Origin: JBIQJD01 sp044507695
GTDB lineage: Bacteria > Bacteroidota > Ignavibacteria > Ignavibacteriales > Ignavibacteriaceae
Assembly (NCBI GenBank): GCA_044507695.1
Contig: JBIQJD010000020.1
Location: 1 to 46,185, forward strand
Length of the DNA: 46,185 bases
Direction of reading: 5' to 3'
Below the pieces are notes generated by a model. The model saw only the letters and a list, made by a program, of their open reading frames with translations, had not been told where the DNA came from and did no database searches. Each line of letters starts with the position of its first letter. Within the stretch, counting starts at the first letter, position 1. The position numbers and the translations under genes are program-made. Positions 15,441-25,400 of this stretch are shown piece after piece.

Positions 15441-17918
15441 TTAGCTCTCCTTAAACCCAATCGTCCTCTTACTCCCGCTTTTTCCCTCAACAACCTCATA
15501 ATTCTTTACACGTCCCCAAACCTTCAGCCAACGGGTAAATTTACTTTGTGTCAGCTTATCAAATTCATCATACTCTTTTTTAAAGTTTTCATAAAGTTCT
15601 TTCTTCTCAAACTCCTTCCATATCACTCCCTCGCCCTTTGGGGGAGGGTCGGGGTGAGGGTTTAGGGTTAAGCTGCTTTCAGCAAATTCCACAAACTCCG
15701 GACAAGTTTCATCGATCAATTTTTTCTTTTCTAAGTTTATATACTCGTAAGCAATCAAACCTTTATTTAGATAGAGCTGCAAGCAGCCGATCATAAAATT
15801 ATCAAAGTCGCTCCACTCACTTTCATTCCATCCGCTAAAGAAGGGATTGCCAAAATCATCAACCGGACGATGAGACTTATTATAGTAATCCGAAAACTCA
15901 ATAATAAATTGCCTGTCAATGGTAGAATCATCAACGCCGCTGATAGAAAAGTTTGTGCTTAAAACAATCTTTGGAGATTCTGTGAAGGGAATAAAAATTT
16001 CATCTTTATTTTTTCTCTCGACAACACAGCCGTCTGTAATGAGAGAGAACAATCTTTCAAAAGGAAATTTCTCCCGGATATCCTCAAAGCCAATTACATT
16101 TGTATCTGCTTTAACTCTTTGAAAAGCAAAATTCTTTGAAGGATTAAAATTTCTTCCATCCTCAATAACAACATTTCTAACTTGCGAAATGGATTTAATT
16201 ACTAATCCTTTTCCGCTTCTTCCAAACGCACCTTCGCTCAGCTTCTCATCAATAAACACAACCGCTTTTGCTAATGAAGGATCTTTATAGGTATGCAGTA
16301 AATAACCGATCCCGCTCTTTAACGCATTATATCTTTTAACATCATTCCGGCAGACATTAAAAAGAAAATCTTCAAACACACTCCGCCTGTTACTTTCATT
16401 AAAGTTTCTACCAATTATCTGTTTCCGCCAGATATGTTTATTTAGCTTTTTATAATTGTAAAACTCTACTCCGTTGTTCTCTCCCTCTCCCTTTGGGAGA
16501 GGGCTGGGGTGAGGGCTTACTTCAACAAAGCCATTCTTAAAATAAAAATATCCTTTATCGAAACTGTCTTTATTAAATTCGATATTCCTGGTAATAAGAA
16601 ATTCCAGAAACTGTTGTGTGAATAGTTGATTAGCGGATTTTATTAACGCATCAATTATCTCATTCCGGTTTGTTCCCTCAAATTCTTCAGTAGCCATACG
16701 CTCGATAAAATTCATAACAAATTCTTTTACATCCACATCAACAATTTCTTCAACAATATTATTTTCAATTCTTACGAAGATATGGCTCGATTCAATTTTA
16801 TATTTGCAGAAACCTTCACTCTCCAAAAACTTTTTAAAACGTATCCGGGAAATTTTAATTCTGTCATTCTCTCTATACCAAAATTTAATTACCGGCTTTT
16901 TCCAACCATACATTTCAGCTATATGATAAATTGTTCCGATTGTAACTCTGCCGTCATAATCTTTAATGAGAGAATCAAATTTTTTCTTTAGTTCAAATTC
17001 ACTGTCTTTATACTTTGGATTCTTTAAGCTCATTTCAATAAAATACTTTTCACCTTCCTTTTCTAAAGGAACTAAAGCAAAACCAATTTTATACCACTCC
17101 TCATAACTTCCATCCGGTAAATTCTGCGAAAGAAAATCAAGTGCACTTTCCAACCTTGCTTTATCATAAAAAACTTTTTCACCATTCGCCTTAGGTTGCT
17201 GTGTTTTCTCCCTCTCCCTTAGGGAGAGGGTTGGGGTGCGGGCTTCTACAATGCAATACTTTTCCAAACAGCAAATCAATTTTTCCAAAACCACATAAAC
17301 CGGCGGCTCTTTTGGTTCATCATAATAAAAATTATAAATCCCGCCGCTTTCGTGCATTGAAGGTGGTAGAGCAGTTTGGCAGTTCATCCATCTCAGTTCA
17401 ATATGTTTGCAGTAACCATTTTCCCTGCTTCTGCTCTCCGAAGGAGAGACGGGTTTCATTTTGAATTTATAAACCGCTTTCTCACCGCCAATCTTTTCAA
17501 AAAGATTTTCCTTTTGTTCTTTGAGATTGTTAAGGTCGGGATTTACTCCCTCTCCCTTTGGGAGAGGGCCGGGGTGAGGGCTTGGGTATAGGCTTCTGAT
17601 ATAAATATGAAATCCTTCACCGCTTCCGCTTTGAATAACCCAGCAATACTTTTCCGGTAGTTCCAAATCTTTTAATATCAACTCAACAATCTCATAATCT
17701 TCTACGCCATCCAGATCAATGCAACGCCAATCATTTATTCCCTGGATTCCGCCAAGCCCGGTAGAATTATTCCATTCCATATTGTTTATATCGTCTTCAG
17801 TTTGAATTTCACTCTGCCATTTATCCCAAATAATCATTGGTCTTTTACCTTTCAACGGCAGCACATTTATATTCATCAACTTTTTATAAGTCTTTGCTAT
17901 TTCTTTATAGGTACTCAT
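15441..17918 (-). CDS. prim-pol / D5-like helicase (element replication protein)
   Basis: The 825-aa protein starts with an archaeo-eukaryotic primase/prim-pol domain (NVLPLKGKRPMIIWDKWQ; catalytic DxD in CIDLDG ~65-69; GFHIYIRS). A PriCT-like linker follows (FLSQNLPDGSYEEWYKIGFAL), then a C-terminal SF3/VirE-like ATPase with an unusual P-loop (GAFGRSGKG ~563-571) and Arg-finger-like STIDRQFIIEF. Proteins of this type prime and unwind phage, plasmid and satellite DNA. Four copies of a GC-rich palindrome are read in frame as PHPGPLPKGEG-like peptides (from 17547-17582, 16482-16517 and 15627-15661) and TPTLSLRERE (17209-17243). They fall in linkers, so the enzyme may still work. Confidence 0.85.
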   Translation of the reverse strand: MSTYKEIAKTYKKLMNINVLPLKGKRPMIIWDKWQSEIQTEDDINNMEWNNSTGLGGIQGINDWRCIDLDGVEDYEIVELILKDLELPEKYCWVIQSGSGEGFHIYIRSLYPSPHPGPLPKGEGVNPDLNNLKEQKENLFEKIGGEKAVYKFKMKPVSPSESRSRENGYCKHIELRWMNCQTALPPSMHESGGIYNFYYDEPKEPPVYVVLEKLICCLEKYCIVEARTPTLSLREREKTQQPKANGEKVFYDKARLESALDFLSQNLPDGSYEEWYKIGFALVPLEKEGEKYFIEMSLKNPKYKDSEFELKKKFDSLIKDYDGRVTIGTIYHIAEMYGWKKPVIKFWYRENDRIKISRIRFKKFLESEGFCKYKIESSHIFVRIENNIVEEIVDVDVKEFVMNFIERMATEEFEGTNRNEIIDALIKSANQLFTQQFLEFLITRNIEFNKDSFDKGYFYFKNGFVEVSPHPSPLPKGEGENNGVEFYNYKKLNKHIWRKQIIGRNFNESNRRSVFEDFLFNVCRNDVKRYNALKSGIGYLLHTYKDPSLAKAVVFIDEKLSEGAFGRSGKGLVIKSISQVRNVVIEDGRNFNPSKNFAFQRVKADTNVIGFEDIREKFPFERLFSLITDGCVVERKNKDEIFIPFTESPKIVLSTNFSISGVDDSTIDRQFIIEFSDYYNKSHRPVDDFGNPFFSGWNESEWSDFDNFMIGCLQLYLNKGLIAYEYINLEKKKLIDETCPEFVEFAESSLTLNPHPDPPPKGEGVIWKEFEKKELYENFKKEYDEFDKLTQSKFTRWLKVWGRVKNYEVVEGKSGSKRTIGFKES

Positions 17919-18011
17919 AATAAATTCCTATTTACTATTGAATGATCCCGCCTTGCGGGAAATGACTACTTAATGACGGCGAAGCCGAATGACTATTGAA
18001 TGACTTCTTTC

Positions 18012-19034
18012 TCAATCTTTTAATCTTTCAATTTTGAAATCTTGCAATTTCCCGATATCGAAAGTCCTTATTGCTTCCTTCAGCGAATCCATATTCAAAT
18101 GAGAATAAATTTCAGTGGTAGAAATCGAAGAATGCCCAAGCAGCTCTTTGATTGTATAAAGCGAAACGCCTTTCTGAGCAAGGTTAGAAGCAAACGAATG
18201 TCTTAATGAATGAAAGTGAATTGATTTATCAATTCCTGCAGCTCTGCAAGCTTTCTTAAAAGCTTTGGAAAAATAATCACCGGTATATTTCTCACCACTT
18301 GGTTTACTAAAGACGTAGTTACTCCCAATCGGAATTATTTTTTCATTCTCTCTTTGAGCTTGCCCGCCGTTTAGGCGGGTTAGGATTGAGGTGAGGGCTT
18401 CATCGCAAATAGGTATATACCTTTGATTCCTTCCTTTAGTAGTAAATTCCTCATCTCCGACAGTAATTATCCTGGTATTAAGATTTACATTTCGCCAAGT
18501 CAAATTCACTAATTCATTTAACCGCATTCCTGTGTAAAATGCAGTAACGACAAAATCTTTTACGACTGATACTTCAACTTGCTTACATATTAATTCTAAA
18601 TGTTCTTCATTTATGTAAGCCGGATTTACCTGCTGCTTTTTCGGCAGCTTAACTTTTACGAAATAATTCTCTTTGACATAGCTCCAATCAACAGCTTTAT
18701 TAAACGCAGCTTTCAGAGTTTTAACATAGACGCGATGACCCTTAACAACTTTCCGCTGAAGGTGAGAGATGAAGCTTTCAATATCTTTTAATCCAAGAGA
18801 ATGAATAGGTCTTTGGCTGCCGAAGTAATCCGTTAAATGCTTTAGCGAGATGATTACAGATTTATGATAACCTGCTGAGCGATTCTCTTTTATTAAATTA
18901 GAATACTCTTCAGCAAACACCCTCAGCGTTATTACTTCTTTTTGGTCCTGGGAGGGAATAATAGAAAGCAGCACCTTCAGCTTTTCTATATCCTCAACAG
19001 AAAATTGTTTTAGTATGTTGTTAAATCCTTCCAT
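18012..19034 (-). CDS. second tyrosine recombinase, 340 aa
   Basis: Core-binding domain around residues 40-125 (TLRVFAEEYSNLIKENRSAGYHKS), then a full catalytic set: Arg in TGMRLNELVN, Lys in TTKGRNQRYIP, HSLRHSFAS, His in LLGHSS and the tyrosine in TTEIYSH. It lacks the N-terminal arm-binding domain seen in the integrase at 5812-6909. An in-frame GC-rich repeat (18361-18400) inserts about LTRLNGGQAQRE between the Lys hairpin and the HxxR box. It is codirectional with the prim-pol and HTH genes. No att site of its own was found. It may be an older integrase, a resolvase, or the enzyme of a nested element. Confidence 0.93.
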   Translation of the reverse strand: MEGFNNILKQFSVEDIEKLKVLLSIIPSQDQKEVITLRVFAEEYSNLIKENRSAGYHKSVIISLKHLTDYFGSQRPIHSLGLKDIESFISHLQRKVVKGHRVYVKTLKAAFNKAVDWSYVKENYFVKVKLPKKQQVNPAYINEEHLELICKQVEVSVVKDFVVTAFYTGMRLNELVNLTWRNVNLNTRIITVGDEEFTTKGRNQRYIPICDEALTSILTRLNGGQAQRENEKIIPIGSNYVFSKPSGEKYTGDYFSKAFKKACRAAGIDKSIHFHSLRHSFASNLAQKGVSLYTIKELLGHSSISTTEIYSHLNMDSLKEAIRTFDIGKLQDFKIERLKD

Positions 19035-19090
19035 CTTGCTTAAGCCAATAATTTTAATTTTTTGTTACTTCCATTTTCTAAACCGACCTC

Positions 19091-19204
19091 AAATAAATTC
19101 CGTTAAAAAATTTTGAGTAATGAAGCGTTAAACAGAAAAAGCTGTTTGAGCGAAGCGAGTTCTTTTTCTGTAGCGGAATGGAACAAAATTTTAGGAATTT
19201 ATTT
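19091..19204. repeat. ~114-bp intergenic inverted repeat (large hairpin)
   Basis: Outer arms AAATAAATTCC (19091-19101) and GGAATTTATTT (19194-19204) pair. Inside are AAAATTTTG (19107-19115) with CAAAATTTT (19184-19192), and CAGAAAAAG (19133-19141) with CTTTTTCTG (19162-19170). It lies between the recombinase and the HTH gene. Small frames crossing it look spurious. Candidate: a miniature inverted-repeat element or a processed RNA hairpin. Confidence 0.7.
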
Positions 19205-19258
19205 GCAGTCTTGATTTTTTGTTTCTTTTGTATCAAGACAAAAGAAAAGAGAACTGCT

Positions 19259-19564
19259 TTAAGAAGGCTCATCTTCTTCCTCATCTTCATTCTGATCTCT
19301 GTCATCTGCCCGCCCGCCGTTAGGCGTGGACTTCTGATCTCTGTTTTTAAAAATCCAGTCATCTAATTCCGCCTTAGAAAAGAACAACATCTTGCCTGTT
19401 GGTCTATGGCACGGAATAATCTTTCGTGATGTTAATTTGTAAAGGTAGGAATGAGAGAACCCAAGATATTGTGCAGCTTGTACGAAGTTAAGCGGTTGAT
19501 CGTTTTGTCTTTTAAGAAGAGATTTGATTTCTTCTAACGAGTTTGCTATTGCATCTTTTTTCAT
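19259..19564 (-). CDS. excisionase-like helix-turn-helix protein
   Basis: From the ATG at 19564 (preceded on the minus strand by AAGGAGAAG) the protein has ~101 aa. The core PLNFVQAAQYLGFSHSYLYKLTSRKIIPCHRPTGKMLFFSKAELDDWI is a MerR-like/HTH_17 excisionase domain with the typical winged segment. The tail is acidic (NEDEEEDEP) and contains a GC-rich palindrome read as NGGRADDR (19311-19328). Such proteins bend DNA to direct excision or act as small regulators. It lies beside the second recombinase, on the same strand, fitting a Xis or repressor role. Confidence 0.82.
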   Translation of the reverse strand: MKKDAIANSLEEIKSLLKRQNDQPLNFVQAAQYLGFSHSYLYKLTSRKIIPCHRPTGKMLFFSKAELDDWIFKNRDQKSTPNGGRADDRDQNEDEEEDEPS

Positions 19565-19667
19565 TTTCTTTTCTTCTCCTTTTTTTATCACAAACAAAAA
19601 GGGGAAGATGAAGGGGAACAAGCGGGGATTTCGTGGGGATTTCGGGGATTATCCTTTTTAGGAAGCT

Positions 19668-21419
19668 CTAAGTTTTTCTGTGGTTATCAATGACTATTAA
19701 ACCGCCATCCTTATCTTTTTTAATTTGCAATTCAAACTTTCTAAAATAGTCACTGATTGAATTTTCATTTCTTTTAGTAATCTTATAATTCTTTCTTTTT
19801 AATTCATCAACAACTATACTGCTGATAGCTCTTTTTGTTTTAGTCTCTTCCAACACTTCTGTAATCTTCTTTTGCTTAATCAAAGACTCACAAGTTTCTT
19901 TAGCAAACTTTTTTAATTGCTTAGGAGGTATTTCAATTTCAGTGGGTTGTTCCTCTTTTTCAATTTTTATTTCTTTCTGATATTCTCTTGGTCCGATAAT
20001 TAAATTAAAAAATGAATCCGGTCTTACCGGAGCCAAAGGAGGATCATAAATATCTCTCATTCTCTTTATAGCTTTTTCAATGTGCTCAGAATGTTTGCTG
20101 CACAAACTGTACAACCTTTGCATTTTATCAATGTCCGATGTCCCTTCGATAAAATCCAAAATATCCGTTAACTCAAAACTTCTTTCTTCCCACCAATCAT
20201 CAATATCTTGTTTTGCAAAATTCTGTGCTAATCTTATATAGTCTGTCAATATCTTTTTAATTTCATCTTCTTTTAAATCATCTTCCAAAAAATTAAAACC
20301 ATAAAGTGCTTCGTTATCATATTCTTCAACTTCAGCAGCATAAACCGCAAATCTTCTATCAATACACTGTGAGCATTTACCACAGTGAGCGTTTCCGCGT
20401 TCTTTATTTCTTGTTACACTGCAAGAAACAGAGCTGTCCAATATATCCAGTTCATTATGATCTTTTATTACTTCTACGACATCTGTTTTGGTTTTGAGTA
20501 AATATGGATTGTAAATATGAAAATCTTCCTCAGCAATTGCCGAAAATAAATCCTGTAATCGTGCAAGTGTTTGAGGATGAGTAGTCCTGCTTGCCCTTCC
20601 ATTCATCAAATCCTGAGTCTCTGCAAAGTTTAATGAGGTAATTCCATTCTCATAAACGTAAATACAATTTTGTTTATAGGTAGCAGCAATTGCAAATGCA
20701 ATAGAACAGTACAAAAGAGCTCTCGTTCTTTGAGTTTCATCTCTTGATTTTATTCCGTGCAAACCGCAATGAAATTTATAATGGTTGCACCTTTCACCAT
20801 ACACATTTTTTAGTGCTTCATATATTGTTCGTTGTGTCATTATTGTCCCCGGCTGTCCGGACTGATGACTAACTAAGCATACTTCAGCATCTGATGCTTT
20901 CAGCATTTCAATAGCCCCTGCAAGCGAATCAATTCCACCCGAAAACAAAGAGACTTTCAATTTCTCCGGCTTGTGCACTTCAAATTTTTCGTTATCAAAT
21001 ATATTAGTTGGGAAGTCTGCTCCTGCTTTATAAAAATTAAATTTATAACTATGATCGCCGCTCATAAAACATAAAGCTTGTTCCATCAATTCTTGTATGT
21101 CTGGTCTTTTCCAAAAATTATAATCTCGTACATTAAAATGAAAATTAAATGCTCTGCTCCAGCCGTGATATTCTGTATCGTCCGGATTACCTCTATAAGT
21201 TTTCCTATCAGCCGCAAAAATGTATCCGACAATTTCTAATAAATCTTTTAATCTATTATTCAGCTTGTAAATTTTTGTAACAAAGTCGTTAAGGTTAATA
21301 TTTACATTTTGTCCTTTGCACTCTTTTCTATGTTCAAGCTCTAAATACTTCGGATTACCATTGTATTCTTTGAGCTTAACACCATTACAAGCAATTATAT
21401 GTTCAGTGAACTCATTCAT
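19668..21419 (-). CDS. QueC-like PP-loop enzyme with long C-terminal extension (defence-type)
   Basis: The 583-aa protein has a PP-loop ATP-binding motif SLFSGGIDSLAG (~157-168) and a QueC-type zinc site made by SCSV plus HCGKCSQC (~330-353). QueC makes 7-cyano-7-deazaguanine; QueC-like proteins also occur in Qat (QatC) and type IV CBASS. This one has ~155 extra residues before the PP-loop and ~230 after the zinc site, including a Lys/Glu-rich linker and a terminal helical domain. It overlaps the preceding 267-aa gene by 4 bp. It stands next to restriction-like genes in a mobile element, and no other queuosine genes are nearby, so a defence role is more likely than queuosine synthesis. Qat partners QatA and QatD are absent. 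Confidence 0.8.
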   Translation of the reverse strand: MNEFTEHIIACNGVKLKEYNGNPKYLELEHRKECKGQNVNINLNDFVTKIYKLNNRLKDLLEIVGYIFAADRKTYRGNPDDTEYHGWSRAFNFHFNVRDYNFWKRPDIQELMEQALCFMSGDHSYKFNFYKAGADFPTNIFDNEKFEVHKPEKLKVSLFSGGIDSLAGAIEMLKASDAEVCLVSHQSGQPGTIMTQRTIYEALKNVYGERCNHYKFHCGLHGIKSRDETQRTRALLYCSIAFAIAATYKQNCIYVYENGITSLNFAETQDLMNGRASRTTHPQTLARLQDLFSAIAEEDFHIYNPYLLKTKTDVVEVIKDHNELDILDSSVSCSVTRNKERGNAHCGKCSQCIDRRFAVYAAEVEEYDNEALYGFNFLEDDLKEDEIKKILTDYIRLAQNFAKQDIDDWWEERSFELTDILDFIEGTSDIDKMQRLYSLCSKHSEHIEKAIKRMRDIYDPPLAPVRPDSFFNLIIGPREYQKEIKIEKEEQPTEIEIPPKQLKKFAKETCESLIKQKKITEVLEETKTKRAISSIVVDELKRKNYKITKRNENSISDYFRKFELQIKKDKDGGLIVIDNHRKT

Positions 21420-22219
21420 TTAGCTTCTTCCCTTACTTGTCCGCCCTCTTGGCGGAAGAGTTCACTTTTCATTTTACCAAATGATCTGTTTAAGAAATAT
21501 TTTACCTCGCTTTCATCTGGAAAATCACCTTTAACATTTTTATTGAACCATCCGGCAGAAAATGATTCTGTTATTTTAGCTGTTTCAAAAGCGTGTTTGG
21601 ATATATGATCTACTTGCGTCTCTATCTCTTTTGAAAATTTTTCTCTTTCACTAACATTACTGATTTTAATAGATGCTTCTCTTTCAAGAAAATATTTCAG
21701 ATACCTTTCGGTTAGTTTTGAAAAGTACAATCTTGATAATTCACAAAAGCCTGATCCATTTGAAGCTTTACGGAATACAGCTTCGTTATCAATTCCTTCG
21801 CTGAAAAAGGTTTGACCTCTTTCTATATTTTGTTTATACCAGTTGTTTACAGCATCTATAGCAGCTTGTCTCGCAAATGTTTGATACTCGTGTGAAGCTA
21901 CTTCATCGCTTTTATATTTTGTTGCACCTTTTGCTAATCTTATTAAAGATAATTCTTCCTTATCTAAAATCTTTTTTTCTGTCAAATACTTTATTGGATC
22001 GTTTTTCTGAAAAGCTAAAGAAACGTGTACTAAAAATTCAAACGCTGCATTTATCGAAGGGTCATTTTTTAGGTTTGTGTATTGTGATTGTACGTTCCGA
22101 AGTGTGCTTTGTGCAATTGATAAAACTTCTGCCTGTCCTAATGAATATCCGGCTAAGCCATCAACAATATTTCGCCAGATCTGGGATTTAGGAAGATAAC
22201 CATATCTCTTATGCCCCAT
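21416..22219 (-). CDS. 267-aa partner of the QueC-like protein (QatB-like position), starts Met-Gly
   Basis: I do not recognise this family. It begins MGHKRYGYLPKSQIWRNIVD, is soluble and mostly helical, and has no visible catalytic motif. It overlaps the QueC-like gene by an ATGA junction (21416-21419), showing translational coupling. In Qat and type IV CBASS the QueC-like enzyme is reported to modify the N-terminal glycine of a partner; a Met-Gly start here fits such a substrate, but this is inference. A palindrome at 21440-21456 is read in frame near the C-terminus (FRQEGGQVREE). Confidence 0.75.
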   Translation of the reverse strand: MGHKRYGYLPKSQIWRNIVDGLAGYSLGQAEVLSIAQSTLRNVQSQYTNLKNDPSINAAFEFLVHVSLAFQKNDPIKYLTEKKILDKEELSLIRLAKGATKYKSDEVASHEYQTFARQAAIDAVNNWYKQNIERGQTFFSEGIDNEAVFRKASNGSGFCELSRLYFSKLTERYLKYFLEREASIKISNVSEREKFSKEIETQVDHISKHAFETAKITESFSAGWFNKNVKGDFPDESEVKYFLNRSFGKMKSELFRQEGGQVREEAK

Positions 22220-22409
22220 AAGTTACCTTAGTAAGTACCGTAAAAAGTATTTATAGATCTTCAATAACAAATTCCTCATATAATTCATCTACCTGATAAA
22301 ACTAAAGAAAGACAGAAATAATCGCAAGAAGAGAAGCGAAAATCTTTATATTTTCTGCAAAACTGACTAAGTTACAATCCATAATCACATTAATTTTGGA
22401 AATTATTCA
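22220..22409. promoter_or_regulatory. divergent promoter region between QueC-like and helicase operons
   Basis: 190 bp separate two divergent gene sets. On the plus strand TAATTTTG (22391-22398) matches the TAnnTTTG -7 element, 11 bp before the helicase start. No clear minus-strand match was found. Confidence 0.5.
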
Positions 22410-25400
22410 ATGCAATCAGATTTAACTTTTTTTACAAACGAACCTGGCTCAACACTATTAGATAGGTTTATAAAAACTCTTAAAGATGGAAAGTATTTCG
22501 ATGTACTTGTAGGTTACTTCCGTACAAGCGGCTTCTTTCGTTTATATCAATCCTTTGAATCAATTGATAAAATAAGAATCTTGGTAGGTTTGAATATTGA
22601 TAAAAGAACTTATGAAATAATTGAAGAATCCCGGCAAACGACAATTGACTTTGAAACTAACCAAAATACTCGCACTACTTTTACCTCTGCTGTTGTTAAC
22701 GAATTAGAAAAGTCGGAAGATTCTTTTGATGTAGAGCTTGGTGTTAAAAAATTTATAGAATTTCTTCAATCCGGCAAGCTTGAAATCCGTGCTTATCCTT
22801 CCAAAGACATCCACGCAAAAGTATATATACTTCGCTTTAATGAAACAGATAGAGATTACGGTAGAGTAATAACCGGTTCTAGTAATTTTTCTGAATCCGG
22901 ATTTGTCGCTCAAAGAGAATTCAATGTTGAACTGAAAAATTCTTCTGATGTAAAATTTGCTCTCGAAAAATTTGAAGACTTATGGAAAGATGCTGTTGAT
23001 ATATCCAAAGATTATATCGAAACAGTGCATACAAAAACCTGGTTGAATGATATTATCACACCTTATGAACTCTATCTAAAATTTCTTTATGAATATTTCA
23101 AAGAAAAAATTAGTGTTGATAAAGAAAAGCTTTCCAAAAGATATACTCCGATTAATTTCCGTGAACTGGAATATCAATCGGAAGCTGTTAAAGATGCAAA
23201 AGCCAAATTAGAAGCTTATGGTGGTGTATTCATATCTGATGTAGTGGGTCTTGGTAAAACATTTATTTCTGCATTATTGGCAAATGAACTCGACGGTTAT
23301 AATCTTGTTATAGCGCCACCGGTTTTATTGGATGAAGAAAATCCTGGGTCCTGGAGAAATATTTTTTCTGACTTTAAAATTGCTGCTGATTATGAATCTA
23401 TAGGAAAACTTGAGAAAATAATTAAGAGAGGAACTGAAAAGTATAAGAATGTTTTTATAGACGAGGCACATCGTTTCCGTTCTGAATCAAATATAACATA
23501 CGAGCTGCTCGCTCAAATATGTAGAGGCAAAAGAGTTATTCTTGTTTCGGCAACACCACTTAATAATACCCCCTCAGATATTTTAAGTCAAATTAAACTC
23601 TTCCAAAGCGGAAGAAACAGCACCATACCAAATATTAAAAACCTTGATGCTTTCTTTAAGACATTAGAGAACCGGTTAAAAGGGCTTGATAGGCAAACTA
23701 ACAAAGATGAATTCCTGGCTATTGTGAGAGACAATGCAAAGCAAATTCGGGATAATATTCTCAAATATTTAATGGTTCGCAGAACCAGATTTGAGGTTAC
23801 TCAATATTTTAGTGAAGATTTGAAAAAGCAAAAACTCAAATTCCCGGAAGTTGAAGACCCAAAACCTATCTTATACCAATTTGATGAAAAAATAAATTAT
23901 GCCTTTGATCATACGATCAAAGCATTAACTAATCCTGCTTTTACTTATGCAAGATATTCTCCGTTACTTTATTACAGCGGAAAAGAAAAACTAACTCAGA
24001 TTCAACGACTCTCTCAAGAAAATTTAAGAAGCCTTATGAAAATTCTTCTTATCAAAAGACTTGAGAGCAGCTTCTTTGCTTTTAAAAACTCTCTGAATAA
24101 CTTCATTGAATCTTATAAAGCATTTATAAATGCTTATGATAACGGTAAGGGTTCTGTTTTTATTAGTAAAAAATATATTGGTAAAATCTTTGAGTTTCTT
24201 GAGGACGAAGATTATGACAAGATAGCAAAATTAATTGAGGAAGATAAAGCTGAAGAATATAAAGCATCTGATTTTGCGCCTAATTTGATAAAACATCTTG
24301 AATCGGATCTTTCTACGTTGAAAGAAATTCAATCATTATGGAATGAAATTAACACCGATCCGAAACTTGATGAACTAATTCATCTTATAAAATCAAATTC
24401 TATTCTAAAAGATAGTAAACTGATAATCTTCACCGAATCAAAAGATACAGCTGAATATCTCGAAAGAGAACTGCAAAAAGTATTTGGTAAAACTGTTTTA
24501 GCTTTTTCCGGTCAGTCCACTGCAAATGTTAAAGAAAAAATTATAGAAAATTTTGATGCTAAAGTTCGTAGACCTAAAAATGATATTAAAATTTTAGTTT
24601 CAACAGAAGTTTTATCGGAAGGAGTTAATCTTCATCAATCAAACATTGTAATCAATTATGACATTCCCTGGAATCCGACACGTTTAATTCAAAGGGTAGG
24701 CAGAGTGAACCGAGTTGATACTAAGTTTGAGAGAATTTATACATACAATTTCTTCCCTACCATCAAAAGCAATGATCTTATAAAGCTTAAAGAAGCTGCT
24801 GAGGCAAAAATCCACGCATTTATTGAAATGCTCGGTAACGATGCACGTTTATTAACTGAAGGCGAAGAAATTAAATCTCACGATTTATTCCAGAGATTGA
24901 CTTCAAAGAAAACAATTACCGGTGAAGATGAAGAAGTAGAGAGTGAATTAAAATATCTTGAAATTATCCGGGATATTCGTGATAACAATGTTGATCTCTT
25001 TTCAAAAATAAAACATCTTCCCAAGAAAGCACGTTCAGCTAAGAAGTACAATCTCCCTCTCCCCTTGGGAGAGGGCTGGGGTGAGGGTTTATTAACATAC
25101 TTCCGTAAAGGCAAACTTCACAAGTTCTTTTTTACTTCCAGCAATGAATCTAAAGAACTTGATTTTCTTGAATCAGCAAAAATTCTTGAATCAGATGTTA
25201 ATACAAAGCGGGAAAAAATAGAAAGAGAATTCTATACATTCTTAGAAAAGAACAAAGAAGCATTCAAAGTTGCGACATCCGAATATGAACCTGAGTCAAC
25301 GACTCGGGGTGGCAGAGATAATGTTACAAAAATTTTAAGGATTCTAAGGTCTAAGCAAGTAAAAAATTATCAAGGATTCACTGAGGATGATGACCTCTAT

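Noticed and set aside
19078..19366. Small ORFs on both strands between the recombinase and the HTH gene
   Set aside because: They cover the large inverted repeat and the 3' end of the HTH gene and do not resemble proteins.
19668..22219. Calling the QueC-like pair a Qat system or type IV CBASS
   Set aside because: No QatA ATPase, QatD TatD-nuclease or CD-NTase gene adjoins it; the enzyme is also longer than QatC as I know it.
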